NCBI GenBank assembly: GCA_035707825.1
Contig: DASSTR010000040.1
Span: 1-18,201 of the forward strand
Reading direction: 5' to 3'
From: VRUE01 sp035707825
GTDB lineage: Bacteria; Actinomycetota; Thermoleophilia; Solirubrobacterales; 70-9
Length of the DNA: 18,201 nucleotides
The notes beneath the pieces are model-generated. The model saw nothing but the letters and a program-made list of their open reading frames with translations. It had not been told where the DNA came from and ran no database searches. A program made the position numbers and the translations under genes. Below are positions 1 through 6,738 of this stretch, in pieces; within the stretch, counting starts at the first letter, position 1, and the number at the start of each line of letters is the position of its first letter.

Positions 1-2
1 AG

Positions 3-875
3 TGCGTCGAGCTCAACAGCGAGAACTTCACTGAGCTGAGCTCGGAGATCAGCCAGCTGAGCCATCCACGAGTTTCAATCGAGGCATACAAGGGCTTCTT
101 TGCGGATGAGGCGATGCGAAAGGCCGAGCAATTGATTGCCCGGGACTGGACGCCACCCGTGTTTTGGACGGCTGATCCGTTTGGCTTCAGGGGTGTGCCG
201 TTGGAGGTGATCCGAAAGCTCATGGGGCAAGATCGCTGGGAGGTGATGATCACCTTCATGGTGCGAGACATGCGCCGCTTCCTCGCGGAGGAGAACTTCG
301 AAGAGCCACTAAATGAATTCTTTGGTGGGGAAGCCTGGAAGGATTGCCTAGAACTGGAGCCGGGAGAGAGTCGAGAGCAAAAGCTGCTTTTAACCTACTC
401 AAAAGTCATTCGTGAAAGCGTGGCAACATTCGCCACTCCGTTTCGGGTATTCGAGGATGACAGGACACAAACTCTCTACTACCTCATTCATCTGACCAAC
501 AATCCCTTGGGGATGAGGAAGATGAAGGAGGCTATGGTCAAGCAGTCACCGGATATGACCTTCTGGCCGGTGACGAAGCGTGATCCGAATCAGATCGAAA
601 TCGACGTAGCTGAGGAGGAGCCTTATCCAAGTTTGCAACAGCATCTGGAGGAGCGTTACAGCGGACAGACCCTTTCATTCGTCGATGTGATGAACAAGGA
701 CTATCCAGAAGGAGCTTGGGTCGAAAGTCACTACCGCAAAGCGATCATGGCATTGGAGAAAGCGGACCGAGTAATGATCGAGCGGAATCGGTCGACGCCA
801 ACGAATCGGAAACCCAGTGGCGTCAAAGAGCCCGATCAGATCACCTTTGGGGCTCAAGCACTTTCGCTCCTCTAA
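3..875 (+). CDS. tcmP: Three-Cys-motif partner protein TcmP-like, 5' end outside window
   Basis: The frame is open from the first bases, so the N-terminus lies upstream of the window and the ATG at 114 is probably internal. About 290 codons are visible, ending in TAA at 873-875. The stretch FWTADPFGFRGVPLEVI, followed by a segment like EVMITFMVRDMRRFL, matches the core of the three-Cys-motif partner (TcmP) family. The tail with SHYRKAIMALEKADRV also fits. From family knowledge, TcmP is usually encoded beside a DUF5131 (phage Gp37/Gp68-like) three-Cys protein on mobile or accessory DNA; its biochemical role is not established. That partner would have to lie upstream. Base composition is clearly less GC-rich than the rest of the window and codon use is mixed, which suggests acquisition by transfer. 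The gene points toward the 3' end of tRNA-Thr, as expected for an island integrated at a tRNA. Family call from remembered motifs: fairly confident. Confidence 0.75.
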   Translation, partial: CVELNSENFTELSSEISQLSHPRVSIEAYKGFFADEAMRKAEQLIARDWTPPVFWTADPFGFRGVPLEVIRKLMGQDRWEVMITFMVRDMRRFLAEENFEEPLNEFFGGEAWKDCLELEPGESREQKLLLTYSKVIRESVATFATPFRVFEDDRTQTLYYLIHLTNNPLGMRKMKEAMVKQSPDMTFWPVTKRDPNQIEIDVAEEEPYPSLQQHLEERYSGQTLSFVDVMNKDYPEGAWVESHYRKAIMALEKADRVMIERNRSTPTNRKPSGVKEPDQITFGAQALSLL

Positions 876-978
876 GTGTTAAAGCGAGAACTTCGTGCGG
901 CTGGCTATTGCCGTCATGCATGGGATTAATCGCAGGGTGGTGTTGCGGTTCCCCCGGTCGGCGTGCCTTGCCCATCAA

Positions 979-1001
979 CAATGCAAGTAAGCGGAGCATT
1001 G
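979..1001. repeat. Small inverted repeat beside tRNA-Thr
   Basis: Perfect 6-bp arms, CAATGC at 979-984 and GCATTG at 996-1001, flank an 11-nt loop in the gap between the TcmP-like gene and the tRNA 3' end. It could be a weak terminator for the tRNA transcript or part of an attachment region. No T-tract follows on either strand. The rest of 876-1015 shows nothing recognisable. Confidence 0.3.
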
Positions 1002-1015
1002 GCAACGGAAGCCAA

Positions 1016-1088
1016 AGCCGACGCTCGGACTTGAACCGAGGACCCCTTCATTACGAATGAAGTGCTCTACCAACTGAGCTACGCCGGC
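1016..1088 (-). tRNA. tRNA-Thr(CGT)
   Basis: The minus strand folds into a complete cloverleaf of 73 nt: acceptor GCCGGCG paired with CGTCGGC (one G-U), D arm GCTC/GAGC, anticodon arm CTTCA-TTCGTAA-TGAAG giving anticodon CGT, and T arm CTCGG-TTCAAGT-CCGAG. The discriminator is U and no CCA is encoded. Its 3' end faces the low-GC TcmP segment, the side where integrases usually insert islands at tRNA genes. The other attachment copy is not visible in the window. Confidence 0.95.
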
Positions 1089-1118
1089 GGGTAGCCGCCA
1101 TTTTAGGCGGCAGGCGGG

Positions 1119-1550
1119 CTAGTTGGGCTTGGCGATGAAGGAGAGGGAGCGGCCGGAGCGGGCACAGCTGACGGCGAGGCCGGCGTTGGTGCGGGCGGCG
1201 ATGCAGCGGTAGCCGCGGTTGACGGTGCAGGCCGGGCGGGAGCTGTCCGCTGTGCAGGCGTCGTTCTTGCTCCAACTCGCCACGATGCCGCGGCCGACTG
1301 GGCAGCCGACGCCGGTGACGCGGAGTTGGGAGGTGCCGGCGACGGTTGTGTTGCCGCACTCCTGAGCCGTGGCGCCGGCAGGCGCATCCGGAACTGTGGC
1401 TGTCGCTTCCGGTGTGGTGCCCGTCGTTGCGGTTGGTTCCCGGCCAGTGCTCGTGCTCGACTCGCCGTCCGAAGATCCGCAGCCGGTCACGAGGATGCCG
1501 ACCGCAAAGAGGGCAGCGAGGGCCAGCGGCAGAAGGAAGCGGTGCCTCAT
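1119..1550 (-). CDS. Small secreted lipoprotein of unknown function
   Basis: 143 aa. A basic N-terminus and hydrophobic core (residues 1-20) are followed by a lipobox LVTGC with the modified cysteine at 24, so the protein should be lipid-anchored outside the membrane. A low-complexity Ser/Thr/Pro linker (about 25-60) precedes a C-terminal domain of about 80 residues with six cysteines (ECG, GCP, two in ACT, YRC, SCA). These probably form disulfides in a small extracytoplasmic module. The ATG at 1548-1550 lies 9 nt downstream of a TAGTTT hexamer (1560-1565, minus strand) that may be a -10 element. I do not recognise the domain and assign no function. The gene lies 30 nt from tRNA-Thr and 56 nt downstream of the uracil-DNA glycosylase, in the same direction. 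Confidence 0.75.
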   Translation of the reverse strand: MRHRFLLPLALAALFAVGILVTGCGSSDGESSTSTGREPTATTGTTPEATATVPDAPAGATAQECGNTTVAGTSQLRVTGVGCPVGRGIVASWSKNDACTADSSRPACTVNRGYRCIAARTNAGLAVSCARSGRSLSFIAKPN

Positions 1551-1606
1551 CGGTCCCCCAAACTACCCCCTGGCGCCGGCGAAAGAAACCAGCGAAGTCG
1601 CGAGTC

Positions 1607-2299
1607 TCAGTCGCCCGAGGCGAGCTCGCCGGCCCGCACAAAGATCTCGTCCGTCATCTCCTTGGTGAGGCGGCCGGTGAAGGTGTTCTGCTGGCTGGGG
1701 TGGTAGCAGCCGAGCAGGGTCAGGTCCCCAACCTCGACCTCGGCGCCGTGGCCAAAGCGGGGTTTCGGCCGCGGCGTCTCGATGCCCAGGTCGCGCAGCG
1801 CCCGCAGCGCGCCGTCCCAGGCGAAGCCCCCCAACGCAACGATGACGCGGCGGCGCTTCAGCAGCGGCAGCTCACGCACTAAATAAGGGAGGCAGTTGTC
1901 GCGCTCGCTCGGCAGCGGCCGGTTGGCCGGCGGCGGGCAGCGCACGACGGCGGCGACGTAGGCGTCGCGGAGCTTCAGCCCGTCGTCGCGGCGCACCGAC
2001 TCGGGCTGGTTGGCGAAGCCGGTTCGATACAGCGACGCGAAGAGCCAGTCGCCGGAGCGATCGCCGGTGAAGATGCGCCCGGTCCTGTTGCCGCCGTGGG
2101 CGGCAGGGGCGAGGCCGACGATCACGACTCGTGCCGCGGGGTCGCCGAAGCCGTCCAGCGGTTTGGCCCAGTAGTCCTCACCGCGAAAGCGGCGCGGTGG
2201 GTCGGCGGCGCTGGCCTCGCGCCACTCGACCAGCCGCGGGCAGCGGCGGCAGCCGTGGATCTCCCTGGCCAGCTCAGCGAATGCGGTTTTTCCCTTCAT
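1607..2299 (-). CDS. Family 5 uracil-DNA glycosylase (UDGb type)
   Basis: 230 aa from the ATG at 2297-2299. Excises uracil and other deaminated bases from DNA as the first step of base-excision repair. The diagnostic motif GLAPAAHGGNRTGRIFTGD is at residues 62-80, and HPSQQNTFTGRL, at 200-211, is the second active-site motif. Cysteines 17, 20, 121 and 136 are placed as the [4Fe-4S] ligands typical of UDG families 4 and 5. A TTG at 2309-2311 would add four residues, but it overlaps a putative -10 hexamer TAGGAT (2311-2316, minus strand). That hexamer would place transcription initiation between the two starts, so I prefer the ATG. The gene is divergent from the ArsR-like regulator, with about 120 bp between them. 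High-GC actinobacteria commonly carry this enzyme. Confident. Confidence 0.93.
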   Translation of the reverse strand: MKGKTAFAELAREIHGCRRCPRLVEWREASAADPPRRFRGEDYWAKPLDGFGDPAARVVIVGLAPAAHGGNRTGRIFTGDRSGDWLFASLYRTGFANQPESVRRDDGLKLRDAYVAAVVRCPPPANRPLPSERDNCLPYLVRELPLLKRRRVIVALGGFAWDGALRALRDLGIETPRPKPRFGHGAEVEVGDLTLLGCYHPSQQNTFTGRLTKEMTDEIFVRAGELASGD

Positions 2300-2310
2300 C
2301 GATGAATGCA

Positions 2311-2316
2311 ATCCTA
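2311..2316 (-). promoter_or_regulatory. Putative -10 element of the uracil-DNA glycosylase gene
   Basis: TAGGAT on the minus strand ends 11 nt before the ATG at 2299. It fits a TANNNT -10 core and recurs before several genes in this window. No convincing -35 is seen. Confidence 0.35.
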
Positions 2317-2335
2317 AAAATGCTCCATTTTGTCC

Positions 2336-2363
2336 TTGTGCCTCCCTTTACATCCAATACGAT
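2336..2363 (+). promoter_or_regulatory. Possible promoter of the ArsR-like regulator
   Basis: TTGTGC at 2336-2341 and TACGAT at 2358-2363 are spaced by 16 nt, about 58 nt before the preferred ATG at 2421. The match to sigma-70 consensus is moderate. The surrounding 2300-2420 gap is AT-richer than the genes and serves two divergent units. Confidence 0.35.
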
Positions 2364-2420
2364 GGAGTGGTTGAAACGCCGCGCAACGCAGCGCAGCTAT
2401 TAGAGGGGATGGAGGAACAT

Positions 2421-3101
2421 ATGGCCACCAAGTCGAAGCCGAAAGGCAAGGCCCAGAAGTCTGCCAAGCAAGGGGTGAACCAGAACCTGGTCAAGGCCCT
2501 TGCCCACGAGTTGCGCGTTGAGATCCTGATGATCCTCAACGAACGGATGGCCAGTCCCAACGAACTCTCCAAGGAGCTCGGCGAAGGGCTCAGCCAGGTC
2601 AGCTACCACGTCAAAGTCCTGCGCGACTACAAGTGCATCGAGCTGGTCAAAACGGTCCCGCGCCGTGGCGCCGTCGAGCACTACTACCGCGCCACGTCGC
2701 GCGCCTTCCTCACCGACGAGGACTGGCGAGCGATGCCGGAGTCGGTCAAACCGGGGCTGAGCGCCGACCTGCTGCAGGTCATCGTCGACGACGCCGTGGC
2801 GGCTGTCGAGGGCGGGACGTTCCATCGCCGCGCCGAGCACCATGAGAGCTGGACGCCGATGCTCGTCGACGAGCAGGGCTGGGGGGACGTGGCCGAGACG
2901 CTGCGCGGCGCCCTCGACCGGGTGCTCGCGATCCAGGCCGAAGCGGCCGAGCGGCTTGCCAAGTCCCCGGAGGAGAGCTTCCCGATCTCGGTGACCATGA
3001 TGGGGTACGAAGTGCCCCCGTCCTCGCCGCAGGCGCCGCTGAAGAAGAAAGCCGCGGCGGTCCGCGAGGCGACGAAAGGCGCTGGGCCCGCAAAGAGCTG
3101 A
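2421..3101 (+). CDS. ArsR-like winged-helix transcriptional regulator
   Basis: 226 aa from the ATG at 2421, chosen because GGAGG lies 5 nt upstream; an in-frame ATG at 2367 lacks such a site. A lysine-rich N-terminal tail precedes a winged helix-turn-helix (about residues 20-90): VKALAHELRVEILMILNER, then PNELSKELGEGLSQVSYHVK as recognition region, then the wing with GAVEHYYRAT. This is the ArsR/HTH_20-type DNA-binding fold. No metal-binding cysteine cluster is visible, so the signal is probably not a soft metal. The C-terminal half (about 100-190) looks helical and ends in a Lys/Ala-rich tail. Ferritin-like lipoprotein, exporter and pgsA genes follow in the same direction, and it may control them; that is inference. 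Confidence 0.85.
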   Translation: MATKSKPKGKAQKSAKQGVNQNLVKALAHELRVEILMILNERMASPNELSKELGEGLSQVSYHVKVLRDYKCIELVKTVPRRGAVEHYYRATSRAFLTDEDWRAMPESVKPGLSADLLQVIVDDAVAAVEGGTFHRRAEHHESWTPMLVDEQGWGDVAETLRGALDRVLAIQAEAAERLAKSPEESFPISVTMMGYEVPPSSPQAPLKKKAAAVREATKGAGPAKS

Positions 3102-3111
3102 CGCTTGTCCA

Positions 3112-3117
3112 TAGGCT
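3112..3117 (+). promoter_or_regulatory. Putative -10 element before the ferritin-like lipoprotein gene
   Basis: TAGGCT lies 10 nt upstream of the TTG start at 3128. It is the same hexamer class seen before other genes in the window. There is no Shine-Dalgarno sequence between it and the start, which would suit a very short leader. Confidence 0.35.
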
Positions 3118-3127
3118 TCGCTGCCTG

Positions 3128-3751
3128 TTGAGAGCGTTCGACGGGCAGGCGAAGCGGGACCTTGGGTCAGCGGGCGAGCATCGCGCCCTCGGGCTGATCG
3201 CGGCGGCCATTGCCGTTGCGCTGCTGCTGCCCGGCTGCGGCGGCGGGGACAGTGGGGGCGGGACGAAGACCACCGCCGACGAAAAGGCGGCGGACGTCGA
3301 ACTCGTCAACGCCGCGATCGGCCAGGAACTGGCGACGATCGATGCCTACGGGTCCGGCCTGCGGCTGCTGCACGGCAAGCGCGCCGCCGCGGTGCGGCAG
3401 ATGCGCGGCCAGGCGCAGGAACAGGTCGTTGCGCTGACCAAGGCGATCCGGGGCCTCGGCGGCAAGGTCGAAGCCGAAGAGGACGAACTCGACCTCTCCG
3501 AAGTCAAGGACGAAACCGGCTTCCTCGTCTTTGCCTACGAACTGGAAAGCGCGGCCATCTCCGCCTACAACGACACCGTGGTCGGGCTGCAGACAAGCGC
3601 GCCGCGGCGGGTCAGCGCCTCGATCGCCGCCAGCAAGGCCCAGCACCTCGTCATCCTGCGCCAGCTCCTCGGCGCCGGCCTGCTCGAATCCTTCCCGGCG
3701 GCCTTCGATGGGGGACAGGTGCCGCCCCCCGGCTCTACGCCTGGGGAATAG
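3128..3751 (+). CDS. Ferritin-like domain lipoprotein
   Basis: 207 aa from a TTG start; no ATG or GTG precedes the signal peptide in this frame. A hydrophobic stretch and lipobox LLPGC (Cys37) predict a lipoprotein outside the membrane. Four helices follow: about 57-82 (with QELATIDAY), 86-111, 129-155 (with AYELESAAISAY) and 160-182 (with AQHLVIL), the layout of actinobacterial ferritin-like domains. Compared from memory with relatives, the E-x-x-H pairs of helices 2 and 4 are incomplete: helix 2 reads AQEQV, with Q where His is expected, and helix 4 keeps His173 but lacks the expected acidic partner. Metal binding is therefore doubtful. It lies 26 nt after the ArsR-like gene and 40 nt before the exporter gene. 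Function is unassigned; the fold call is fairly confident. Confidence 0.78.
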   Translation: MRAFDGQAKRDLGSAGEHRALGLIAAAIAVALLLPGCGGGDSGGGTKTTADEKAADVELVNAAIGQELATIDAYGSGLRLLHGKRAAAVRQMRGQAQEQVVALTKAIRGLGGKVEAEEDELDLSEVKDETGFLVFAYELESAAISAYNDTVVGLQTSAPRRVSASIAASKAQHLVILRQLLGAGLLESFPAAFDGGQVPPPGSTPGE

Positions 3752-3776
3752 TCCAACTCGCCACCGGGCGAGCACA

Positions 3777-3782
3777 TAGGAT
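3777..3782 (+). promoter_or_regulatory. Putative -10 element before the MMPL exporter gene
   Basis: TAGGAT lies 9 nt before the GTG start at 3792. The sequence TAGGATTGC is shared with the region upstream of the uracil-DNA glycosylase gene. There is no clear ribosome-binding site. Confidence 0.35.
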
Positions 3783-3791
3783 TGCCCTCTC

Positions 3792-6062
3792 GTGACCGCC
3801 CCGCTCTACGCGATCGGCCGCTTCTGCTCCCGTCATCACTGGCCGACGATCGCCGTCTGGCTGATCGCCGCGGTCGTCCTCGTGATCGCCGGTCAGGCCT
3901 CCGGCGACAAGACCAACGACAACCTGACCCTGCCTGGGACGGGCTCGACCTTGGCGACCGAATTGATGGAAGAAAAGCTGCCCGAACAGGCCTACGGCAG
4001 CAACCCCGTCGCCTTCGAATCGCACGAAGGCGCCCTGTCCCAGCCCAAGTACGCGCAGGCGATCGAAGAATCGATCGCGCGCCTGCAGGCGATGCCGGAG
4101 GTCAACTCGGCGATCAGCCCGCTGAGCAAGGAAGGCATCGAACGGGGCCTGCTCAGGAAGGACAAGACGGTCGCCTACACGCCTGTCTTCCTCAACGTCG
4201 GCCCCGGAGAACTGACCGAAGCGCAGGCCCTGGCGGTGCTGGACGCCGCCAATCCGGCGGAGCGGGCCGGCCTGGAGACCTCCGTCGGCGCCTACGTCGG
4301 CCAGCAGCTCTCCAAACCCGACACGGGGGTCAGCGACGCGATCGGGATCGCCGCGGCGATCGTGATCCTGCTCTTTGCCTTCGGCACGGCGACGGCGATG
4401 ATCATGCCGATCGGCTCGGCGATCGTCGGCCTGGCGATCTCGCTCTCGATCATCCGCCTGCTGGAGAACGCCGTCGAAGTGCCGAGCGTCGCCGCGACCC
4501 TGGCGACGATGATCGGCCTCGGGGTCGGGATCGACTACGCCCTCTTCATCGTCACCCGCCACAAACTGCAGCTCGGCGAAGGGATGGAGGTGCGCGAGTC
4601 GATCGCCCGGGCGACGGCGACCGCCGGCGGCGCTGTCGTCTTCGCCGGCTTCACGGTGGTGATCGCCCTCTGCTCGCTGGCCTTCGCCGGCATTCCCCTG
4701 GTCTCCACGCTCGGTTTCACGGCGGCGATCGCCGTGGTCGTCGCCGTTTGCGGCGCCTCGACGCTGCTGCCGGCGATGCTTGGCGCCCTCGGTCCCCACA
4801 TCAACTCGCTGCGCGTGCCCGGCACCAGCGGCGGGACCGAAGACAGCGAGCCGCACGGTTGGCGGCGCTGGGCCCGCGGGGTCGCTGAGCGGCCCTGGCG
4901 CTCGGCTGCGGCGGCGCTGGCAGTGCTGATCGTCCTCGCCCTGCCGATCTTCAAGCTCGAGCTGGGCCAGAACGACCTCAGCGCCCTGCCGAAGTCGACC
5001 ACGGCGCGCCAGAACTACGACTCTCTGGACAAGGGCTTCGGCCCCGGGGTCAACGGGCCGCTGCTGGTCACGTCGCAATTCAGGTCGCCCCAGGAAGCGC
5101 AGCGGATGCTGCCCGTGCTCGGCAAAGCGGTCTCCGAAGCACCCGACGTCGCCGCGGTCTCCGAGCCGACGCTCGACAAGGCCGGTACGGTCGCCGTCTT
5201 CACGGCGATCTCCAAATCGGCGCCCTGGGCCGATGAGACCGTCGACCTGGTCGAAGACCTGCGCGACACGACGATCCCGGCCGCGCTGCAGGGCACCGGC
5301 GCCGCCGCCTACGTCGGGGGCCAGACCGCCGGCTACATCGACCTCGCCAGCCAGATCGCCGACAAGCTGCCGCTGATGATCGCGATCGTCGTCGGCCTCA
5401 GCTTCATCGTCCTGCTGCTCGCCTTCCGCTCGCTGCTGGTGCCGGTCAAGGCGGCGGCGATGAACCTGCTCTCCGTGGCCGCCGCCTACGGCGTCGTCAC
5501 TGCCGTCTTCCAGCTCGGCTGGGCCTCCTCTCTGATCGGCCTCGACCACTCGATCCCGATCGTCAGCTTCGTACCGCTGCTGATGTTCGCGATCCTCTTC
5601 GGCCTCTCGATGGACTACGAGGTCTTCCTGCTCACCCAGATGCGCGAGCACTTCCGCGAGAACGAAGACGAGAAGGAGGCGGTGATCGAAGGCCTCGCCA
5701 ACACCGGCCGGGTGATCACCTCGGCGGCGGCGATCATGGTCTGCGTCTTCACCAGCTTCGTCCTCAACGGAAACCCGATCGTCAAGGAGTTCGGCGTCGG
5801 GTTAGCGGTCGCTATTGCGATCGACTCGACGATCGTGCGCTGCCTGCTCGTGCCCGCGGTGATGGTCCTGCTCGGCAAGTGGGCCTGGTGGATGCCGCGC
5901 TGGCTGGACCGCTTCACCCCCCACATCAGCATCGAGGGCGAGGAGTTCTTCGCCAAGCGCGACGCCGCCCTCGCCATGGCCGGCGCGTCCGGCGCCTCGC
6001 CCGCCGCCGTCCCCGCGTCCCCCGCCGACGGGCCGATTTCCCCTGATATAGACGGAAAATAG
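3792..6062 (+). CDS. MMPL-family (RND superfamily) membrane transporter
   Basis: 756 aa from GTG. One N-terminal membrane helix (about 18-35) is followed by an extracytoplasmic loop (about 36-180) and a first helix bundle (about 183-340) containing GLGVGIDYALFIVTRHK near 242-258. A second extracytoplasmic loop (about 400-530) precedes a second bundle with GLSMDYEVFLLTQM near 604-617. The two intramembrane G-x-x-x-DY motifs carry the aspartates used for proton coupling in MMPL/RND pumps. The duplicated architecture and length match the family. Members export lipids, siderophores or drugs; the substrate cannot be read from the sequence. The C-terminus ends in an Ala/Pro-rich tail. pgsA follows 24 nt downstream, suggesting co-transcription, though the link between exporter and phospholipid synthesis is inferred only. 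Confidence 0.92.
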   Translation: MTAPLYAIGRFCSRHHWPTIAVWLIAAVVLVIAGQASGDKTNDNLTLPGTGSTLATELMEEKLPEQAYGSNPVAFESHEGALSQPKYAQAIEESIARLQAMPEVNSAISPLSKEGIERGLLRKDKTVAYTPVFLNVGPGELTEAQALAVLDAANPAERAGLETSVGAYVGQQLSKPDTGVSDAIGIAAAIVILLFAFGTATAMIMPIGSAIVGLAISLSIIRLLENAVEVPSVAATLATMIGLGVGIDYALFIVTRHKLQLGEGMEVRESIARATATAGGAVVFAGFTVVIALCSLAFAGIPLVSTLGFTAAIAVVVAVCGASTLLPAMLGALGPHINSLRVPGTSGGTEDSEPHGWRRWARGVAERPWRSAAAALAVLIVLALPIFKLELGQNDLSALPKSTTARQNYDSLDKGFGPGVNGPLLVTSQFRSPQEAQRMLPVLGKAVSEAPDVAAVSEPTLDKAGTVAVFTAISKSAPWADETVDLVEDLRDTTIPAALQGTGAAAYVGGQTAGYIDLASQIADKLPLMIAIVVGLSFIVLLLAFRSLLVPVKAAAMNLLSVAAAYGVVTAVFQLGWASSLIGLDHSIPIVSFVPLLMFAILFGLSMDYEVFLLTQMREHFRENEDEKEAVIEGLANTGRVITSAAAIMVCVFTSFVLNGNPIVKEFGVGLAVAIAIDSTIVRCLLVPAVMVLLGKWAWWMPRWLDRFTPHISIEGEEFFAKRDAALAMAGASGASPAAVPASPADGPISPDIDGK

Positions 6063-6086
6063 GCCCATCGGCCAAACTGGGAGCCT

Positions 6087-6662
6087 GTGTTTCCACTGAA
6101 TCTCCCCAATTTCCTGACGCTTTTGCGCATCCTCGCGGTGCCTGTGGTGGTGGTTGCCTTGGTGGGGGAGACGCCGAATGGCGACGCGCTGGCGGCCGGG
6201 GTCTTCGCGCTGGCGGCGCTGACCGACGGCCTCGACGGCTACTTCGCCCGCTCGCGCGACGCGGTGACGGCCTTCGGCAAGCTGATGGACCCGATCGCCG
6301 ACAAGCTGCTGATCGTCGCCGCGCTCGTCTCCCTGGTCTCGCTGGACCGGCTCGCCGCCTGGGTGGCGATGGTGATCATCGCGCGCGAGTTCGCGGTCAC
6401 GGTGATGCGGGCGATCGCCGCCGAGCGGGGGATCGTGATCGCGGCCAGCTGGCTGGGCAAGGTGAAGACGGTGCTGCAGATCGCCGCCGTCTTCGCGCTG
6501 ATCGCCGCCAACCCGGCGCCGGCTTGGGTCAACGCGCTCGTCTACCTGGCCGTCGCCGCCACGCTGATCAGCGGCGCCGATTACTTCCTCGGCCTGCGTC
6601 GCCACCTGGCCGCGGCCACGCAGCAGGCGACCCTGGGCCGCGGCGCCGAGACTGAGAAGTAA
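6087..6662 (+). CDS. pgsA: CDP-diacylglycerol--glycerol-3-phosphate 3-phosphatidyltransferase
   Basis: 191 aa from GTG, with GGGAG at 6079-6083 just upstream. Catalyses transfer of the phosphatidyl group from CDP-diacylglycerol to glycerol-3-phosphate, giving phosphatidylglycerophosphate, the committed step to phosphatidylglycerol and cardiolipin. The CDP-alcohol phosphatidyltransferase signature D-x2-DG-x2-AR-x8-G-x3-D-x3-D is complete: D47, D50-G51, A54-R55, G64, D68, D72. The opening NLPNFLTLLRI is typical of PgsA, and several hydrophobic helices follow. PgsA is favoured over other CDP-alcohol transferases because of its length and N-terminus. It is the last gene of the 2421-6662 series. 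The stop codon runs into a 14-bp tandem repeat. Confidence 0.92.
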   Translation: MFPLNLPNFLTLLRILAVPVVVVALVGETPNGDALAAGVFALAALTDGLDGYFARSRDAVTAFGKLMDPIADKLLIVAALVSLVSLDRLAAWVAMVIIAREFAVTVMRAIAAERGIVIAASWLGKVKTVLQIAAVFALIAANPAPAWVNALVYLAVAATLISGADYFLGLRRHLAAATQQATLGRGAETEK

Positions 6663-6702
6663 GAGGGACGGGCCAAGAGGGACGGGCCAAGAGGGGATGG
6701 CC
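6661..6702. repeat. Three tandem 14-bp repeats after pgsA
   Basis: Units 6661-6674 and 6675-6688 are identical (AAGAGGGACGGGCC); 6689-6702 differs at two positions. The first unit includes the last two bases of the pgsA stop codon. The array fills part of the gap between convergent pgsA and folE2. No standard terminator is seen there. Confidence 0.9.
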
Positions 6703-6738
6703 GGCCGCGGTTGTCGCCGCGATCGTAAGGGCGGCCGC

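Noticed and set aside
716..1060. Plus-strand open frame running from the TcmP gene into tRNA-Thr
   Set aside because: It is in another frame from TcmP and has no recognisable protein sequence; the end lies within the tRNA.
1051..1641. Minus-strand open frame overlapping the lipoprotein and tRNA-Thr
   Set aside because: Arg/His/Pro-rich shadow of the lipoprotein gene, which has a proper signal peptide and lipobox in another frame.
2367..2420. Upstream ATG at 2367 for the ArsR-like regulator
   Set aside because: No ribosome site; the ATG at 2421 has GGAGG at ideal spacing and starts a typical Lys-rich tail.
3735..5651. Long minus-strand open frame opposite the MMPL gene
   Set aside because: The translation is Arg/Asp/Gly-rich low complexity, an expected shadow of GC-rich codons. 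The plus strand encodes a clear MMPL protein.
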